In this document: positions 18,514 through 28,008 of the stretch, piece after piece
How the letters are laid out: every line of letters begins with the position of its first letter
How positions within the stretch are numbered: the first letter of the stretch is position 1
NCBI RefSeq assembly: GCF_900142765.1
Contig: NZ_FRCB01000001.1
Coordinates: 434,001 to 498,000, forward strand
Reading direction: 5' to 3'
Origin: Roseovarius litoreus
GTDB lineage: Bacteria > Pseudomonadota > Alphaproteobacteria > Rhodobacterales > Rhodobacteraceae
Length of the DNA: 64,000 nucleotides
The notes under the pieces: generated by a model
What the model was told of the DNA's origin: nothing
Database searches by the model: none
Seen by the model: only the letters and a program-made list of their open reading frames with translations
Translations under genes and position numbers: made by a program

Positions 18514-19341
18514 TCAGTCGCGCAGCAGCTCGTTGATGCCGGTCTTCGAGCGGGTCCGCTCATCCACGCGCTTGACGATCACCGCACAATAGAGGTTGAG
18601 GTTGTTCTTGGTCGGCATCGACCCGGACACCACCACCGAATAGGGCGGCACCTCGCCCATGAAGACCTCGCCGGTTTCGCGATCGACGATCTTGGTGGAC
18701 TGGCCGATATAGACCCCCATCCCCAAAACCGAGCCTTCGCGCACGATGCAGCCCTCGACCACCTCCGAGCGCGCACCGATAAAGCAGTTATCCTCGATGA
18801 TCGTGGGACCGGCCTGCATTGGCTCGAGCACGCCGCCGATGCCCACACCGCCCGACAGGTGCACGTTCTTGCCGATCTGCGCGCAGCTGCCCACGGTGGC
18901 CCATGTATCCACCATCGTGCCTTCGCCCACATGGGCGCCAAGGTTCACGAAGCTGGGCATCAGCACGACACCCGGCGCGATATAGGCGGATTTGCGAACC
19001 ACGCAGTTGGGCACGGCACGAAACCCCGCCGCTTTCCAGTCGGTCTCGCCCCAGCCCTTGAACTTGCTGTCGACCTTGTCCCACCAGCCGCCGCCCTGCG
19101 GGCCGCCGTCCTGCATCTCCATGTCCTTGATGCGAAAGCCCAGCAGAACCGCCTTCTTGGCCCACTGGTTCACATGCCAGTCGCCATTGTCCTGCCGTTC
19201 GGCCACGCGCAGCTTGCCCGAATCGAGCGCATTCAGCGTCGCCTCGATGGCCTCGCGGGTTTCGCCCCCGGTGCTTGATGTGATCTGATCGCGGACTTCC
19301 CACGCGGCTTCGATGGCTTGTTCCAGTTGAGCGTTCGACAT
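18514..19341 (-). CDS. dapD: 2,3,4,5-tetrahydropyridine-2,6-dicarboxylate N-succinyltransferase
   Basis: Transfers succinyl from succinyl-CoA to tetrahydrodipicolinate in the diaminopimelate/lysine pathway; DapE (13.4-14.6 kb) acts two steps later. 275 aa from [20 protein letters not shown], the normal family length; the 40 in-frame codons upstream are not family-like. The centre and C-terminus form the left-handed beta-helix of hexapeptide repeats ([50 protein letters not shown]). Convergent with the rhodanese gene; divergent from the LOG-family gene. Confidence 0.97.
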   Translation of the reverse strand: MSNAQLEQAIEAAWEVRDQITSSTGGETREAIEATLNALDSGKLRVAERQDNGDWHVNQWAKKAVLLGFRIKDMEMQDGGPQGGGWWDKVDSKFKGWGETDWKAAGFRAVPNCVVRKSAYIAPGVVLMPSFVNLGAHVGEGTMVDTWATVGSCAQIGKNVHLSGGVGIGGVLEPMQAGPTIIEDNCFIGARSEVVEGCIVREGSVLGMGVYIGQSTKIVDRETGEVFMGEVPPYSVVVSGSMPTKNNLNLYCAVIVKRVDERTRSKTGINELLRD

Positions 19342-19536
19342 CGGGTGCCTCCCTTGGCTTCTGGCGTCATATGTTTCAGCGGCTTGGCCAAGGGCTATAT
19401 GCGCAACCCGTGCCGGGATCAATCCGGCGTCGGCGACCCGACTTGCGACAGGCCCTGTCATGCGCTGTGGCTGGTCAAGCGGCGGCGAACCCGCTACCCC
19501 TTGAAGGGAAAGCTCCGCTCAACCCGAAGGTCCGCG

Positions 19537-20358
19537 ATGACAGATGACCGCCACAGCCAGTTCCGCGACGCGCATACCGACCGCAGCAGCGCCGAACAGG
19601 TGCCCGACACGCCCCAGACCCGCGCGCCGGCCTACCGGCTGGCCTTTGCCGATCCCGATTTCATGCTGCGCGACGAGCTGCGCCCGGTCCGTCTGCAGCT
19701 TGAATTGCTCAAGCCCGAGTTGATCCTGAACGAGCGCGGGATCGAAAGCACCGTGGTCCTGTTCGGCGGCGCCCGCATCCCCGAACCCACGCAGCGCGAC
19801 AGCGCCCGCACCGAAACCCTCGCCGATCTTGCACGGTTCTACGATGAGGCCCGCGAATTCGCCCGGCTCATCACGATGAAATCCATGGCGAGCTATGGGC
19901 GCGAATTCGTCGTGGCAACAGGCGGTGGCCCCGGCGTGATGGAGGCCGGCAACCGTGGTGCTGCCGATGCCGGTGGCGCGTCCATCGGGCTCAACATCGT
20001 GCTGCCCCATGAACAGGCCCCTAACGAATACGTCACACCCGGCCTGTGCTTCAACTTCCACTATTTCGGCATCCGCAAGATGCACTTCCTGATGCGCGCC
20101 AAGGCGATCTGTGTCTTTCCCGGTGGCTTCGGCACCCTTGACGAGATGTTTGAGGCCCTGACCCTGATTCAGACCGACCGCATGACCAAAGTGCCCTTCC
20201 TGCTCTTCGGCGAAGAGTTCTGGCGCCGGATCATCAACTGGGAGGCGCTGGCGGATGCCGGCACCATCAGCCCCGAGGATCTGGACCTGTTCCGCTTCGT
20301 CGAAACAGCTCAGGACGCGGTCGAGATCATAGACGCCTGGTATGCCGACAAGGGCTGA
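19537..20358 (+). CDS. LOG-family protein (TIGR00730, possible cytokinin riboside 5'-monophosphate phosphoribohydrolase)
   Basis: 273 aa with the Rossmann-like lysine-decarboxylase/LOG fold. Signature motifs are present: VLFGGARIPEP, ATGGGPGVMEAGNRGA and CVFPGGFGTLDEMFEAL (the PGGxGTxxE motif with catalytic Glu). LOG enzymes release free base from nucleoside 5'-monophosphates, and bacterial members act broadly on AMP-like substrates. About 60 extra N-terminal residues, acidic and Gln-rich, are typical of the long proteobacterial subgroup. ATG 19537 (MTDDRHSQFRDAH) is chosen over upstream frame extension, which would overlap dapD. Confidence 0.88.
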   Translation: MTDDRHSQFRDAHTDRSSAEQVPDTPQTRAPAYRLAFADPDFMLRDELRPVRLQLELLKPELILNERGIESTVVLFGGARIPEPTQRDSARTETLADLARFYDEAREFARLITMKSMASYGREFVVATGGGPGVMEAGNRGAADAGGASIGLNIVLPHEQAPNEYVTPGLCFNFHYFGIRKMHFLMRAKAICVFPGGFGTLDEMFEALTLIQTDRMTKVPFLLFGEEFWRRIINWEALADAGTISPEDLDLFRFVETAQDAVEIIDAWYADKG

Positions 20359-20412
20359 CAAGGACCGTCACGGCCGTCACCGGCCGCCCGCACCCCGATC
20401 ACCGCTCTGGTC

Positions 20413-20613
20413 TCAGGCCACTTGCCCCGGCAGAACGCACAACGTGCCGCCGCGCCGCACCGAGGTGACCATCCGCCCCTCCGCCGTTTCCTTGATCGCA
20501 TAGCCATAGCCGCGCAGCCGATGGCGCCATTCGCGCTCTGAAACCGCCATGCTCCGCTCGCGCAGAACGAAGTTCAGGATCTCTGTTTCGTTTTCACTCA
20601 CTGACTGTTTCAT
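20413..20613 (-). CDS. small hypothetical protein
   Basis: 66 aa, MKQSVSENETEILNFVLRER... ending in a basic, beta-like SVRRGGTLCVLPGQVA. AGGTAGGA sits 5 nt before the ATG, supporting translation. No motif recognised. It lies between the convergent LOG-family gene and the amidotransferase gene (138-nt gap) in the same direction as the latter, and might belong to that transcript. The gap upstream contains a short run of CAGAC units around 20713-20730. Confidence 0.6.
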   Translation of the reverse strand: MKQSVSENETEILNFVLRERSMAVSEREWRHRLRGYGYAIKETAEGRMVTSVRRGGTLCVLPGQVA

Positions 20614-20751
20614 CGTTTCCTACCTCAAAACAGTTACCGTTCAACCAATCGATAACCAGAGTTGAGGGCAACAATCGTGCAGAAATATGGCGCGCCCAAG
20701 GTGTCTTCATGACCAGAGCAGACCAGACCAGACCGGACCTGAGAGCACCGC

Positions 20752-21465
20752 TCACTCTGCCCCGGCATCCACGCGCTGCATCTGACTGCGCCGCTGCCGG
20801 CTGGCTTTCGCCGCCGCCACCAGCGCGCGGAACAACCCCTGCTGGCGACGCGCATAGAACAGATGCTCGGGATGCCACTGCACCCCGATCGCGAACGGGT
20901 CGCGCACCCTTTCGATCGCCTGGATCATGCCGCCACGATCGCGTGCCGCCACCCGCAAACCCCGGCCCAGCCGATCGACAGCTTGCGAATGCAGCGCGTT
21001 GACCTTCATCGGTGCGCCGCCCGCCACCGCCGCCAGCCGGGTGCCCGGCGCGATCAGCACGGTCTTGCGCGGCAGGATCGTCCGGTGCCGGTCGCTGTCG
21101 CGATAGGCGTCATAGGCATCCTGATGCAAGGTCCCGCCAAGCGCCACGTTCAGCATCTGACTGCCCCGGCAGATCCCCATCACCGGCAGGCCTTGATCGA
21201 ACGCCTCCAGCACCAGCCGCCGCTCCAGCGCGTCGCGCCCCGGATCAAGCCGCGCCGATGTCACGACCTGCCCGCCATAAAGATCCGGCGAGATATCGTC
21301 GCCGCCGCCGACAATCACCCCATCCACATCCGCCACATGCGCAGGTGCCCGGTCGGTCCAGCGCCGCGCACGCCCGCCCGCCATCCAGACATTCAACGCC
21401 ATCAGCGGAAAGATGCGCCAGCCGGACCTGCGCGAGGTGGTGATCCCGATGACCGGTCGCACCAT
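20752..21465 (-). CDS. class I glutamine amidotransferase-like / gamma-glutamyl hydrolase (PuuD-type) protein
   Basis: 237 aa of the peptidase C26/GATase fold. The nucleophile loop is MGICRGSQMLNVALGG and the His-Glu pair is in GVQWHPEHLF; DGVIVGGGDDISPDLYGG is the PuuD-type oxyanion region. Such enzymes release ammonia from glutamine or cleave gamma-glutamyl amides. The ATG lies 1 nt after the stop of the amidoligase gene, so the two products almost certainly act together, with the amidoligase joining an amine to a carboxylate and this protein supplying ammonia or cleaving the product. Upstream in-frame codons overlap the amidoligase gene and are rejected. Confidence 0.88.
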   Translation of the reverse strand: MVRPVIGITTSRRSGWRIFPLMALNVWMAGGRARRWTDRAPAHVADVDGVIVGGGDDISPDLYGGQVVTSARLDPGRDALERRLVLEAFDQGLPVMGICRGSQMLNVALGGTLHQDAYDAYRDSDRHRTILPRKTVLIAPGTRLAAVAGGAPMKVNALHSQAVDRLGRGLRVAARDRGGMIQAIERVRDPFAIGVQWHPEHLFYARRQQGLFRALVAAAKASRQRRSQMQRVDAGAE

Positions 21466-21466
21466 C

Positions 21467-22426
21467 TCAGCTGGCCACCATCCCGGCCTCATGCAGGATC
21501 GCGCCGCAGCGGTCGGCCCACCGCGCGCGCGACAGGGTGACCACCCCATGATCGTCGCTCCAGGCCTCGGCAAGACGCGCCAGCAACGCCGCGTCCCAGG
21601 CCACCCGCTCGACCATGATCCAGCGCTGCCATTCATCGGCAATGGACCAGCCCTCTTCGTCGATCAGGCAATCGGGAAGCCGGAAATGAAACGCAGGACG
21701 CGCCGATACCGGCCCGCTCAGCTTCCGGTCCACGGTCTCGGGCGCCAGATGCGCAAAGATCGGCAGCATATCCAGCCCGTGATTCCGGCTCGGCGTCAGA
21801 CTAAGGTAAAGCGTCATCACATCGCGCAGCGCCGCCTCCGGGCCAAGCGCGATCAGCCCGCGCACCAGGTCGGTGGGATAAGGATCGGTGAACGGCAACA
21901 GCCGGCGCGACTCGTCGATGGGGTTGTCGCGCCGCATCCAGTCCTCGATCAGCGCATAGGCCAAAAGCGGGCGGATTACATCGCCATCCGCCTGCGACGC
22001 GATCTGGACATTCAGATGCACCCCGAACCCAAAGACCCATCCGGCACCACTGCCAAGCGCCCCTGCGCGCCGCAAAGCCCGCGTCAGATCCTCCAGCGCC
22101 TCCAGCCCGGCCATGTCCAGCGGTTCGGTGACGATCTCCACTGGCACAACCTCGCGCCCCAGCTCCAGCGCCAGATCGCGCAGTTTGCTCTGGGTGGCCT
22201 TGCGCAGGAAAATATCCAGATAGACCTCCAGCGTCCCGATCCGGCTGTCGCGAATGATCCAGAACGGCCCATCCCCCTGTTCGGCCCGTCCTCCCAGCGT
22301 ATCGGTGCAGATCCCGGCAACCTCGGCCTCGCTCAACCCGCCAAGCTCGATCTCCACGCCGACGCGGCGGGGAGTGCCATCGGCGGCCAGCGGCCGTGGC
22401 AAGGGTGTGAAACGGTCAGGGGGCAT
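21467..22426 (-). CDS. amidoligase-family protein (glutamine-synthetase-like fold)
   Basis: 319 aa matching the putative amidoligase family (PF12224-like): N-terminal RRVGVEIELGGLSEAEVA with the metal-binding VEIE, then EIVTEPLDMAGLEALEDL, the strand FGFGVHLNVQI (HxN), and a late HFRLPDCLIDEE. These are COOH-NH2 ligases related to glutamine synthetase and GCS, described from genome comparison by Iyer and colleagues as partners of amidotransferases in uncharacterised peptide or small-molecule modification. It is directly followed by a GAT gene. The substrate is unknown. Starts 72 nt from the rlmN stop. Confidence 0.85.
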   Translation of the reverse strand: MPPDRFTPLPRPLAADGTPRRVGVEIELGGLSEAEVAGICTDTLGGRAEQGDGPFWIIRDSRIGTLEVYLDIFLRKATQSKLRDLALELGREVVPVEIVTEPLDMAGLEALEDLTRALRRAGALGSGAGWVFGFGVHLNVQIASQADGDVIRPLLAYALIEDWMRRDNPIDESRRLLPFTDPYPTDLVRGLIALGPEAALRDVMTLYLSLTPSRNHGLDMLPIFAHLAPETVDRKLSGPVSARPAFHFRLPDCLIDEEGWSIADEWQRWIMVERVAWDAALLARLAEAWSDDHGVVTLSRARWADRCGAILHEAGMVAS

Positions 22427-22500
22427 CGCCGGTCCTTTCGCGTGTCAGGCTGCATCAGACTGTCAGATAGCCGCCCGAACTGCCAGCTTGACGCCGCGGC

Positions 22501-23682
22501 TCAGCCCAGACCGGTCTCGGCTTCGATCTGCTTGCGGGATTTGCGCGCGCGCTCGGTGGCCGATTTCAACTGCCCGCAGGCGGCCATGATATCTTCGCCG
22601 CGCGGCGTGCGGATCGGGCTGGCATAGCCGGCCTTATAGACGATATCGGCGAATTTCTCGATCCGGTCCCAATCGCTGCGCTGATGCGGGGCGCCGGGCC
22701 ATTCGTTGAACGGGATGAGGTTGATCTTGGCCGGAATGCCCTTAATCAACTGCACAAGGCGGCGGGCATCGGCATCGCTGTCATTCACGTCTTTCAGCAT
22801 CACGTATTCGAAGGTGATCCGCTCCGAATTCGACAGGCGCGGATACTCGCGCAGCGCCCCCAGCAGGGTTTCGATATTCCATTTCTTGTTGATCGGCACC
22901 AGCTTGTCGCGCACCTCGTCGGTGGTCGCATGAAAGCTGACGGCCAGCATGCAGCCGATCTCTTCGGCGGTCTTGGCGATCTCGGGCACAACCCCGCTGG
23001 TGGACAGGGTGATGCGGCGACGGCTGAGCGAAATACCCTCGCCATCCATCGCGATCTTCATCGCGTCGCGCACATTGTCGAAATTGTAAAGCGGCTCGCC
23101 CATGCCCATCAGGACGATATTCGACAACAGGCGCGGGCGTTCGCCTGCGCCCTCGCCGGGCCGTGGCCATTCATCCAGATCGTCGCGCGCCATCATCACC
23201 TGGCCCACGATCTCGCCCGCGGTCAGGTTGCGCACCAGTTTCTGAGTGCCGGTATGGCAGAAGGAACAGGTCAGCGTGCAGCCCACCTGGCTCGAGATGC
23301 ACAGCGTCCCACGGTCGGTTTCGGGGATATAGACCACCTCGACCTCATGCCCGCCCGCGATCCGGACTAGATATTTGCGGGTCCCGTCGGCACTGACCTG
23401 CTTCGACACCATCTCGGGGATTTCGATCACGAAATTCTCCGCCAGCATTTGCCGATAGGCCTTGGACAGGTTCGTCATCGCGTGAAAGTCACGCACGCCC
23501 CATTGATAGAGCCATTGCCAGATCTGGTTCACCCGCATCTTGGCCTGCTTCTCGGGCGTGCCTGCCTCGATCAGCACCTCGCGCAACCGGTCGCGCGTCA
23601 GACCGACAAGATTGGTCGGCCCCTCGGGCAGCTTGCGGGGGATGGTCATCACGTCCTGGGTGATCGGGGCGGTATTGGTCAT
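22501..23682 (-). CDS. rlmN: 23S rRNA (adenine(2503)-C(2))-methyltransferase RlmN
   Basis: Radical-SAM dual-specificity methyltransferase acting on A2503 of 23S rRNA and A37 of some tRNAs. 393 aa from [20 protein letters not shown], which matches the usual rhodobacterial N-terminus; the frame opens 23 codons earlier. The [4Fe-4S] motif is CTLTCSFC, the SAM motif [14 protein letters not shown], and the C-terminal methyl-carrying Cys is in [11 protein letters not shown]. Followed closely by the amidoligase gene, but functional linkage is not expected. Confidence 0.97.
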   Translation of the reverse strand: MTNTAPITQDVMTIPRKLPEGPTNLVGLTRDRLREVLIEAGTPEKQAKMRVNQIWQWLYQWGVRDFHAMTNLSKAYRQMLAENFVIEIPEMVSKQVSADGTRKYLVRIAGGHEVEVVYIPETDRGTLCISSQVGCTLTCSFCHTGTQKLVRNLTAGEIVGQVMMARDDLDEWPRPGEGAGERPRLLSNIVLMGMGEPLYNFDNVRDAMKIAMDGEGISLSRRRITLSTSGVVPEIAKTAEEIGCMLAVSFHATTDEVRDKLVPINKKWNIETLLGALREYPRLSNSERITFEYVMLKDVNDSDADARRLVQLIKGIPAKINLIPFNEWPGAPHQRSDWDRIEKFADIVYKAGYASPIRTPRGEDIMAACGQLKSATERARKSRKQIEAETGLG

Positions 23683-23793
23683 GGGCTCGCGCTTTGGGGT
23701 CGGGCTAGGGCTTGGATGCGCCTCCATATAGGATTTGCGCGGCGATTCCAAAACATTCCGGGCGCCGTGTCATGCACCGACGTGATACCGACG

Positions 23794-24411
23794 TCATACC
23801 GACGCGGATTTTCGGGGCTTTTGACCCAGCTGAGCGACCGGTCCGTGACAGGGACAGGTGACAAGATGATCGTTCACCATGCCCACCGCCTGCATGAAGG
23901 CATAGACGATGGTAGGCCCGCAGAATTTGAATCCCCTTTTCCGCAAATCTCTTGAAATTGCTCTGGAAATTTCCGTCTCCGTGGGCACGTCCTCAAGCCG
24001 CTCCCAGGCATTCTGCAGAGGCTTGCCGCCGACATGGTCCCACAGGTACCGATCGAACCCCTGCTCGGCCTCGATCTCCTGCCAAACCTGCGCATTCCCG
24101 ATCGCCGCCTCGATCTTCCCGCGGTGCCTCACGATCCCCTGATCCCCCAGCAGAACCTGCACTTCCGCGTCGCCCCACCCGGCGATGATGTCGGGGTCAA
24201 ACCCTTGAAATGCCTTCTGAAAATTCTTGCGCTTGCGCAGGATCGTGATCCAACTCAGCCCCGCCTGAAAGCCATCCAGGATCAGCTTTTCCCACAAGGC
24301 GCGGCTGTCATATTCCGGCACGCCCCACTCGGTATCGTGATAGGCTTCATAGAGCGGATCGGCGCCGACCCAACCGCATCTTTCTGCCATCCCGGCGCTC
24401 CGTTCCTCCAT
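23794..24411 (-). CDS. tag: DNA-3-methyladenine glycosylase I
   Basis: Base-excision enzyme removing 3-methyladenine from alkylated DNA. 205 aa: RCGWVGADPLYEAYHDTEWGVPE contains the zinc-binding Cys and His, LDGFQAGLSWITILRKR the substrate pocket, RHRGKIEAAI the DNA contact, and VNDHLVTCPCH the second zinc His/Cys pair. ATG 24390 (MAERCGWVG) has a reasonable GGAG upstream and is an equally possible start. Monocistronic; the neighbouring EAL gene is divergent. Confidence 0.95.
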   Translation of the reverse strand: MEERSAGMAERCGWVGADPLYEAYHDTEWGVPEYDSRALWEKLILDGFQAGLSWITILRKRKNFQKAFQGFDPDIIAGWGDAEVQVLLGDQGIVRHRGKIEAAIGNAQVWQEIEAEQGFDRYLWDHVGGKPLQNAWERLEDVPTETEISRAISRDLRKRGFKFCGPTIVYAFMQAVGMVNDHLVTCPCHGPVAQLGQKPRKSASV

Positions 24412-24500
24412 GATGGACCGAACCTTTCAAATTGACCGTTTAAGCCTTCCTTAGCGGCTGTCCTGCAGCCTGTGAACCTCGGGAATGCAGAGGTGCGATA

Positions 24501-25337
24501 ATGCGGCGCAAACGACAATTTGCCGATCTGCCTGAGGGCGAGGATTCGGCATTGAATTACGCGATCATGAAACGGGACCTGTCGGTATTGGACATGGTCG
24601 AACAGGCTGTGATCCGGAAGCAATTATTGCTGTCTTATCAGACTGTTGTCACGACCAACGATCCATCCTGCGCCGCCTTTTACGAAGGCCTCATCCGTGT
24701 GCTCGACGACACGGGCAGGATCATCCCGGCACGCGACTTCATGTCGGCAGTGGAAACCACGGAAACTGGTCGCATAATCGATTGCATCGCCTTGGAAAAA
24801 GGCCTGAAATTGTTGGCACGCCAGCCCGATTTGCGCCTGTCCCTCAACATGTCTGCTCGATCGATCGGGTACAAGCGATGGGTCCGGACCCTGAGCCGCC
24901 GTCTGGATGCGGACCCAACCCTTGGAGAGCGGCTGATTCTCGAAATCACGGAAAGTTCGGCGATGCTCATCCCCGAACTGGTCATTGGATTCATGCAGGA
25001 ATTTCAAGCCAAAGGGGTCAGCTTTGCGCTGGACGATTTCGGCTCGGGCTTCACGTCATTCAGATATCTGCGTGATTTTTACTTTGATATCATCAAGATC
25101 GACGGTCAATTCATCCGGGGCATCGCCAATAATCCGGACAATCAGGTACTGACAGCGGCCTTGCTGTCGATTGCCGATCAGTTCGACATGCTGACCGTCG
25201 CAGAAAGTGTCGAAACCGCACAGGATGCCGCTTATCTGGCAGCAATCGGGGTCGACTGCCTTCAGGGATACTACTTCGGCGCACCCACGATAAAGCCGCC
25301 ATGGGAGCAGGACCCGGTGCACGGCCTGCGCGCGTGA
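24501..25337 (+). CDS. EAL-domain cyclic-di-GMP phosphodiesterase, stand-alone
   Basis: 278 aa with one EAL domain (about 30-265) and no visible sensor, GGDEF or membrane part. Catalytic positions seem kept: YEGLIR in place of EALxR, LSLNMSARS (metal Asn), LILEITESSA (metal Glu), LDDFGSGFTSFRYL (DDFG loop 6 motif), IIKIDGQFI, VAESVETA and LQGYYFGAP. The EAL triplet is EGL, seen in some active members. It should lower c-di-GMP in the cytosol. GAGGTG lies upstream of the start. No partner gene nearby. Confidence 0.88.
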   Translation: MRRKRQFADLPEGEDSALNYAIMKRDLSVLDMVEQAVIRKQLLLSYQTVVTTNDPSCAAFYEGLIRVLDDTGRIIPARDFMSAVETTETGRIIDCIALEKGLKLLARQPDLRLSLNMSARSIGYKRWVRTLSRRLDADPTLGERLILEITESSAMLIPELVIGFMQEFQAKGVSFALDDFGSGFTSFRYLRDFYFDIIKIDGQFIRGIANNPDNQVLTAALLSIADQFDMLTVAESVETAQDAAYLAAIGVDCLQGYYFGAPTIKPPWEQDPVHGLRA

Positions 25338-25470
25338 TCTCCGACATCGGGCCGTTGCCGCGCAGCCATCAGTGCGTTATGACGAGATCAGCCGGCGGGG
25401 GATACCGGGCAACGCCTGACACGACGTTGCGGCACGCCTCGGCCATGAAGAATTCTGGTGGAGGACTCAC

Positions 25471-26646
25471 ATGACTAACGTTGTTATCGCATCCGCGGCT
25501 CGCACTGCTGTCGGATCTTTTGGAGGCGCATTCGCCAACACGCCGGCACATGATCTTGGCGCCGCCGTCCTGGAGGCCGTCGTTGCGCGCGCAGGTATCG
25601 AAAAGGCGGAAGTTTCGGAAACGATCCTCGGCCAGGTTCTCACCGCGGCGCAGGGTCAGAACCCGGCACGTCAGGCCCATGTCAACGCGGGTTTGCCGAT
25701 CGAAAGCTCGGCCTGGAGCATCAACCAGGTATGCGGCTCGGGCCTGCGGGCTGTCGCGCTTGGCGCGCAGCACATCCAATTGGGCGATGCCGATATCGTC
25801 TGCGCCGGCGGTCAGGAAAACATGACGCTCAGCCCCCATGCCGCGCATCTGCGGGCCGGTCACAAGATGGGCGACATGACCTATATCGACACGATGATTC
25901 GCGATGGTCTGTGGGATGCGTTCAACGGCTATCACATGGGCCAGACTGCCGAAAACGTCGCCGAGAAGTGGCAGATCAGCCGCGAACAGCAGGATGAATT
26001 CGCGCTGGCCAGCCAGAACAAGGCGGAAGCGGCCCAGAAGGCGGGCAAATTCGACGACGAGGTGATCGCCTTTACCGTCAAGACGCGCAAAGGCGATATC
26101 GTTGTCGACAAGGACGAATATATCCGGCACGGCGCCACGATCGAGAGCATGCAGAAATTGCGTCCGGCCTTTACCAAGGACGGATCGGTGACCGCAGCAA
26201 ACGCAAGCGGGATCAATGACGGTGCCGCAGCGACTTTGCTGATGTCCGCAGATGCCGCCGAGAAACGCGGGATCGAACCTTTGGCGCGGATCGTCTCCTA
26301 TGCGACGGCGGGGCTTGATCCGTCGATCATGGGCGTGGGTCCGATCAATGCCAGCCGCAAGGCCTTGGCCAAGGCTGGCTGGACTGTCGATGATCTGGAC
26401 CTGGTGGAAGCCAATGAAGCCTTCGCCGCGCAGGCATGTGCCGTCAACAAGGACATGGGCTGGGATCCTGCGATCGTGAACGTCAATGGCGGCGCAATCG
26501 CAATCGGCCATCCGATCGGTGCATCGGGCTGCCGCGTCTTGAACACGCTCCTTTTCGAGATGAAGCGCCGGAACGCCAAGAAGGGTCTTGCCACATTGTG
26601 CATCGGTGGCGGCATGGGCGTCGCACTGTGCGTTCAACGCGATTAA
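25471..26646 (+). CDS. phaA: acetyl-CoA C-acetyltransferase (beta-ketothiolase)
   Basis: Condenses two acetyl-CoA to acetoacetyl-CoA for polyhydroxybutyrate synthesis. 391 aa, typical thiolase length. Active-site Cys88 in [10 protein letters not shown], the His in [15 protein letters not shown] and the second Cys in [17 protein letters not shown] precedes the ATG by 7 nt. phaB follows after 171 nt with a hairpin between, so phaB probably has its own promoter as well. The polymerase phaC is not in the window. Confidence 0.96.
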   Translation: MTNVVIASAARTAVGSFGGAFANTPAHDLGAAVLEAVVARAGIEKAEVSETILGQVLTAAQGQNPARQAHVNAGLPIESSAWSINQVCGSGLRAVALGAQHIQLGDADIVCAGGQENMTLSPHAAHLRAGHKMGDMTYIDTMIRDGLWDAFNGYHMGQTAENVAEKWQISREQQDEFALASQNKAEAAQKAGKFDDEVIAFTVKTRKGDIVVDKDEYIRHGATIESMQKLRPAFTKDGSVTAANASGINDGAAATLLMSADAAEKRGIEPLARIVSYATAGLDPSIMGVGPINASRKALAKAGWTVDDLDLVEANEAFAAQACAVNKDMGWDPAIVNVNGGAIAIGHPIGASGCRVLNTLLFEMKRRNAKKGLATLCIGGGMGVALCVQRD

Positions 26647-26676
26647 GCGTTACCATATGGTCACGAACACCTGACA

Positions 26677-26701
26677 TAAGGGCGCTCAATGGGCGCCCTT
26701 A
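26677..26701 (+). terminator. hairpin after phaA
   Basis: 9-bp stem TAAGGGCGC/GCGCCCTTA with a 7-nt loop, 31 nt after the phaA stop and 117 nt before phaB. No clean U-tract follows, though an A-rich stretch occurs at 26711-26719. It could terminate or attenuate read-through into phaB. Confidence 0.55.
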
Positions 26702-26720
26702 TCCATATCGAACAAAAAAC

Positions 26721-26770
26721 GCTGCAGCGCGGAAAATTCATCAAGCAATAATATTGCGCAGCGCGCGCTG
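26721..26770. promoter_or_regulatory. cluster of three palindromes upstream of phaB
   Basis: Within 50 bp are GCTGCAGC (26721-26728), GCAATA-A-TATTGC (26745-26757) and CAGCGCGCGCTG (26759-26770). The PHA regulator PhaR of Paracoccus denitrificans binds TGC/GCA-rich dyads, so this may be a PhaR operator region controlling phaB. Inference from symmetry and position only. Confidence 0.4.
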
Positions 26771-26817
26771 AAAGAGTAACAGAGTTACGAGACCTTTTAA
26801 CCAAACTGGAGAAAAAC

Positions 26818-27540
26818 ATGGCACGAACTGCACTCGTCACCGGTGGCTCGCGCGGAATCGGCGCTGCGATCTCGAAAGCGCTCAAGGCTGAAGGCCACAA
26901 CGTGGCAGCCACCTATGCCGGTAATGATGAGGCCGCGGCCAAGTTCACCGAAGAAACCGGCATCAAGACCTATAAATGGAATGTCGCCAGCTATGATGAG
27001 TCCAAGGCAGGCATCGCCAAAGTCGAAGAAGAGCTGGGGCCAATTGAAATCGTTGTGGCCAATGCCGGCATCACCCGCGATGCGCCATTTCACAAGATGA
27101 CACCGGAACAGTGGCATGATGTGATCGACACCAACCTGACTGGGGTCTTCAACACGATCCACCCGATCTGGCCCGGTATGCGCGAGCGCGGCTTCGGGCG
27201 GATCGTGGTCATCAGCTCGATCAATGGCCAAAAGGGACAGTTCGCGCAGGTCAACTATGCTGCGACCAAAGCCGGTGATCTGGGTATCGTGAAGTCGCTG
27301 GCACAGGAAGGCGCCGCAAAAGGCATCACCGCGAACGCGGTTTGCCCCGGCTACATCGCGACTGAAATGGTGATGGCCGTTCCGGAAAAAGTGCGCGAAG
27401 CAATCATTGGCATGATCCCCGCCGGTCGTCTTGGCGAACCGGAAGAGATCGCGCGCTGCGTGACCTTTCTTGCATCCGACGAGTCGGGCTTCATCAACGG
27501 ATCGACAATTTCCGCAAATGGCGGACAGTTTTTCGTCTGA
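26818..27540 (+). CDS. phaB: acetoacetyl-CoA reductase
   Basis: NADPH-dependent reduction of acetoacetyl-CoA to (R)-3-hydroxybutyryl-CoA, the PHB monomer. 240-aa short-chain dehydrogenase: cofactor motif TGGSRGIG at 8-15, NAGI at 81-84, catalytic Ser in VVISSINGQKGQFAQ and the YxxxK in VNYAATKAG. QKGQFAQVNY and VCPGYIATEMVMAVPE are characteristic of PhaB rather than FabG. CTGGAG lies upstream of the ATG. Pairs with phaA. Confidence 0.96.
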   Translation: MARTALVTGGSRGIGAAISKALKAEGHNVAATYAGNDEAAAKFTEETGIKTYKWNVASYDESKAGIAKVEEELGPIEIVVANAGITRDAPFHKMTPEQWHDVIDTNLTGVFNTIHPIWPGMRERGFGRIVVISSINGQKGQFAQVNYAATKAGDLGIVKSLAQEGAAKGITANAVCPGYIATEMVMAVPEKVREAIIGMIPAGRLGEPEEIARCVTFLASDESGFINGSTISANGGQFFV

Positions 27541-27565
27541 TCGATCAATCGGAACTCACAGATCA

Positions 27566-27589
27566 AGCCGGTCGCCTAGGCGACCGGCT
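27566..27589 (+). terminator. hairpin after phaB
   Basis: Perfect 24-nt palindrome, arm AGCCGGTCGCC with a central TA, starting 26 nt after the phaB stop. The remaining sequence up to 27723 shows no gene. Confidence 0.6.
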
Positions 27590-27723
27590 CAAGCTTCAGT
27601 TCCTGTTTTAAGTTAAAGAAATCTGATCAAGAACGCATCGTCCCTGCAAGAAAGGCAGATGGGAAATGCGTTATCCGCTTGAGTGGTGGGGAAGCCCAAA
27701 TCCGGTAAGCTCCCCCTTTCGGA

Positions 27724-27900
27724 TCACACGTTGACGGAGAGCCGTTCGATGGCTTCCTTGATCCGAAGCTTCTGCTTCTTGAGTTCCGCAAGTTCGAGAT
27801 TGCTTGCGCCGGGAGCGCGCTGCACTTCTTCCACCCGCTCCGAGAGGGCCCTATGTTTCTTCTTCAGTTCCTCGATGTGTGAACTCAAGCCCATTGGCAT
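27724..27900 (-). CDS. DUF465 (YdcH-like) small protein
   Basis: 58-aa almost wholly helical protein: MPMGLSSHIEELKKKHRALSERVEEVQ, then ELAELKKQKLRIKEAIERL. This heptad-rich pattern is the DUF465/YdcH family, abundant in alphaproteobacteria. The molecular role is not established. The frame is open 25 codons upstream, but the chosen start fits the family; the Met two codons later is an alternative. Stands alone. Confidence 0.88.
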   Translation of the reverse strand: MPMGLSSHIEELKKKHRALSERVEEVQRAPGASNLELAELKKQKLRIKEAIERLSVNV

Positions 27901-28008
27901 TCTCCTCTCTGATGAATGTTTTGTAACATCAGTGCAGCATACTTTGGTCGACCTGTCACGCTGCAGACGCAGCATAAGCTGAATTTTGCGGATAGCATTT
28001 TATTCAAC

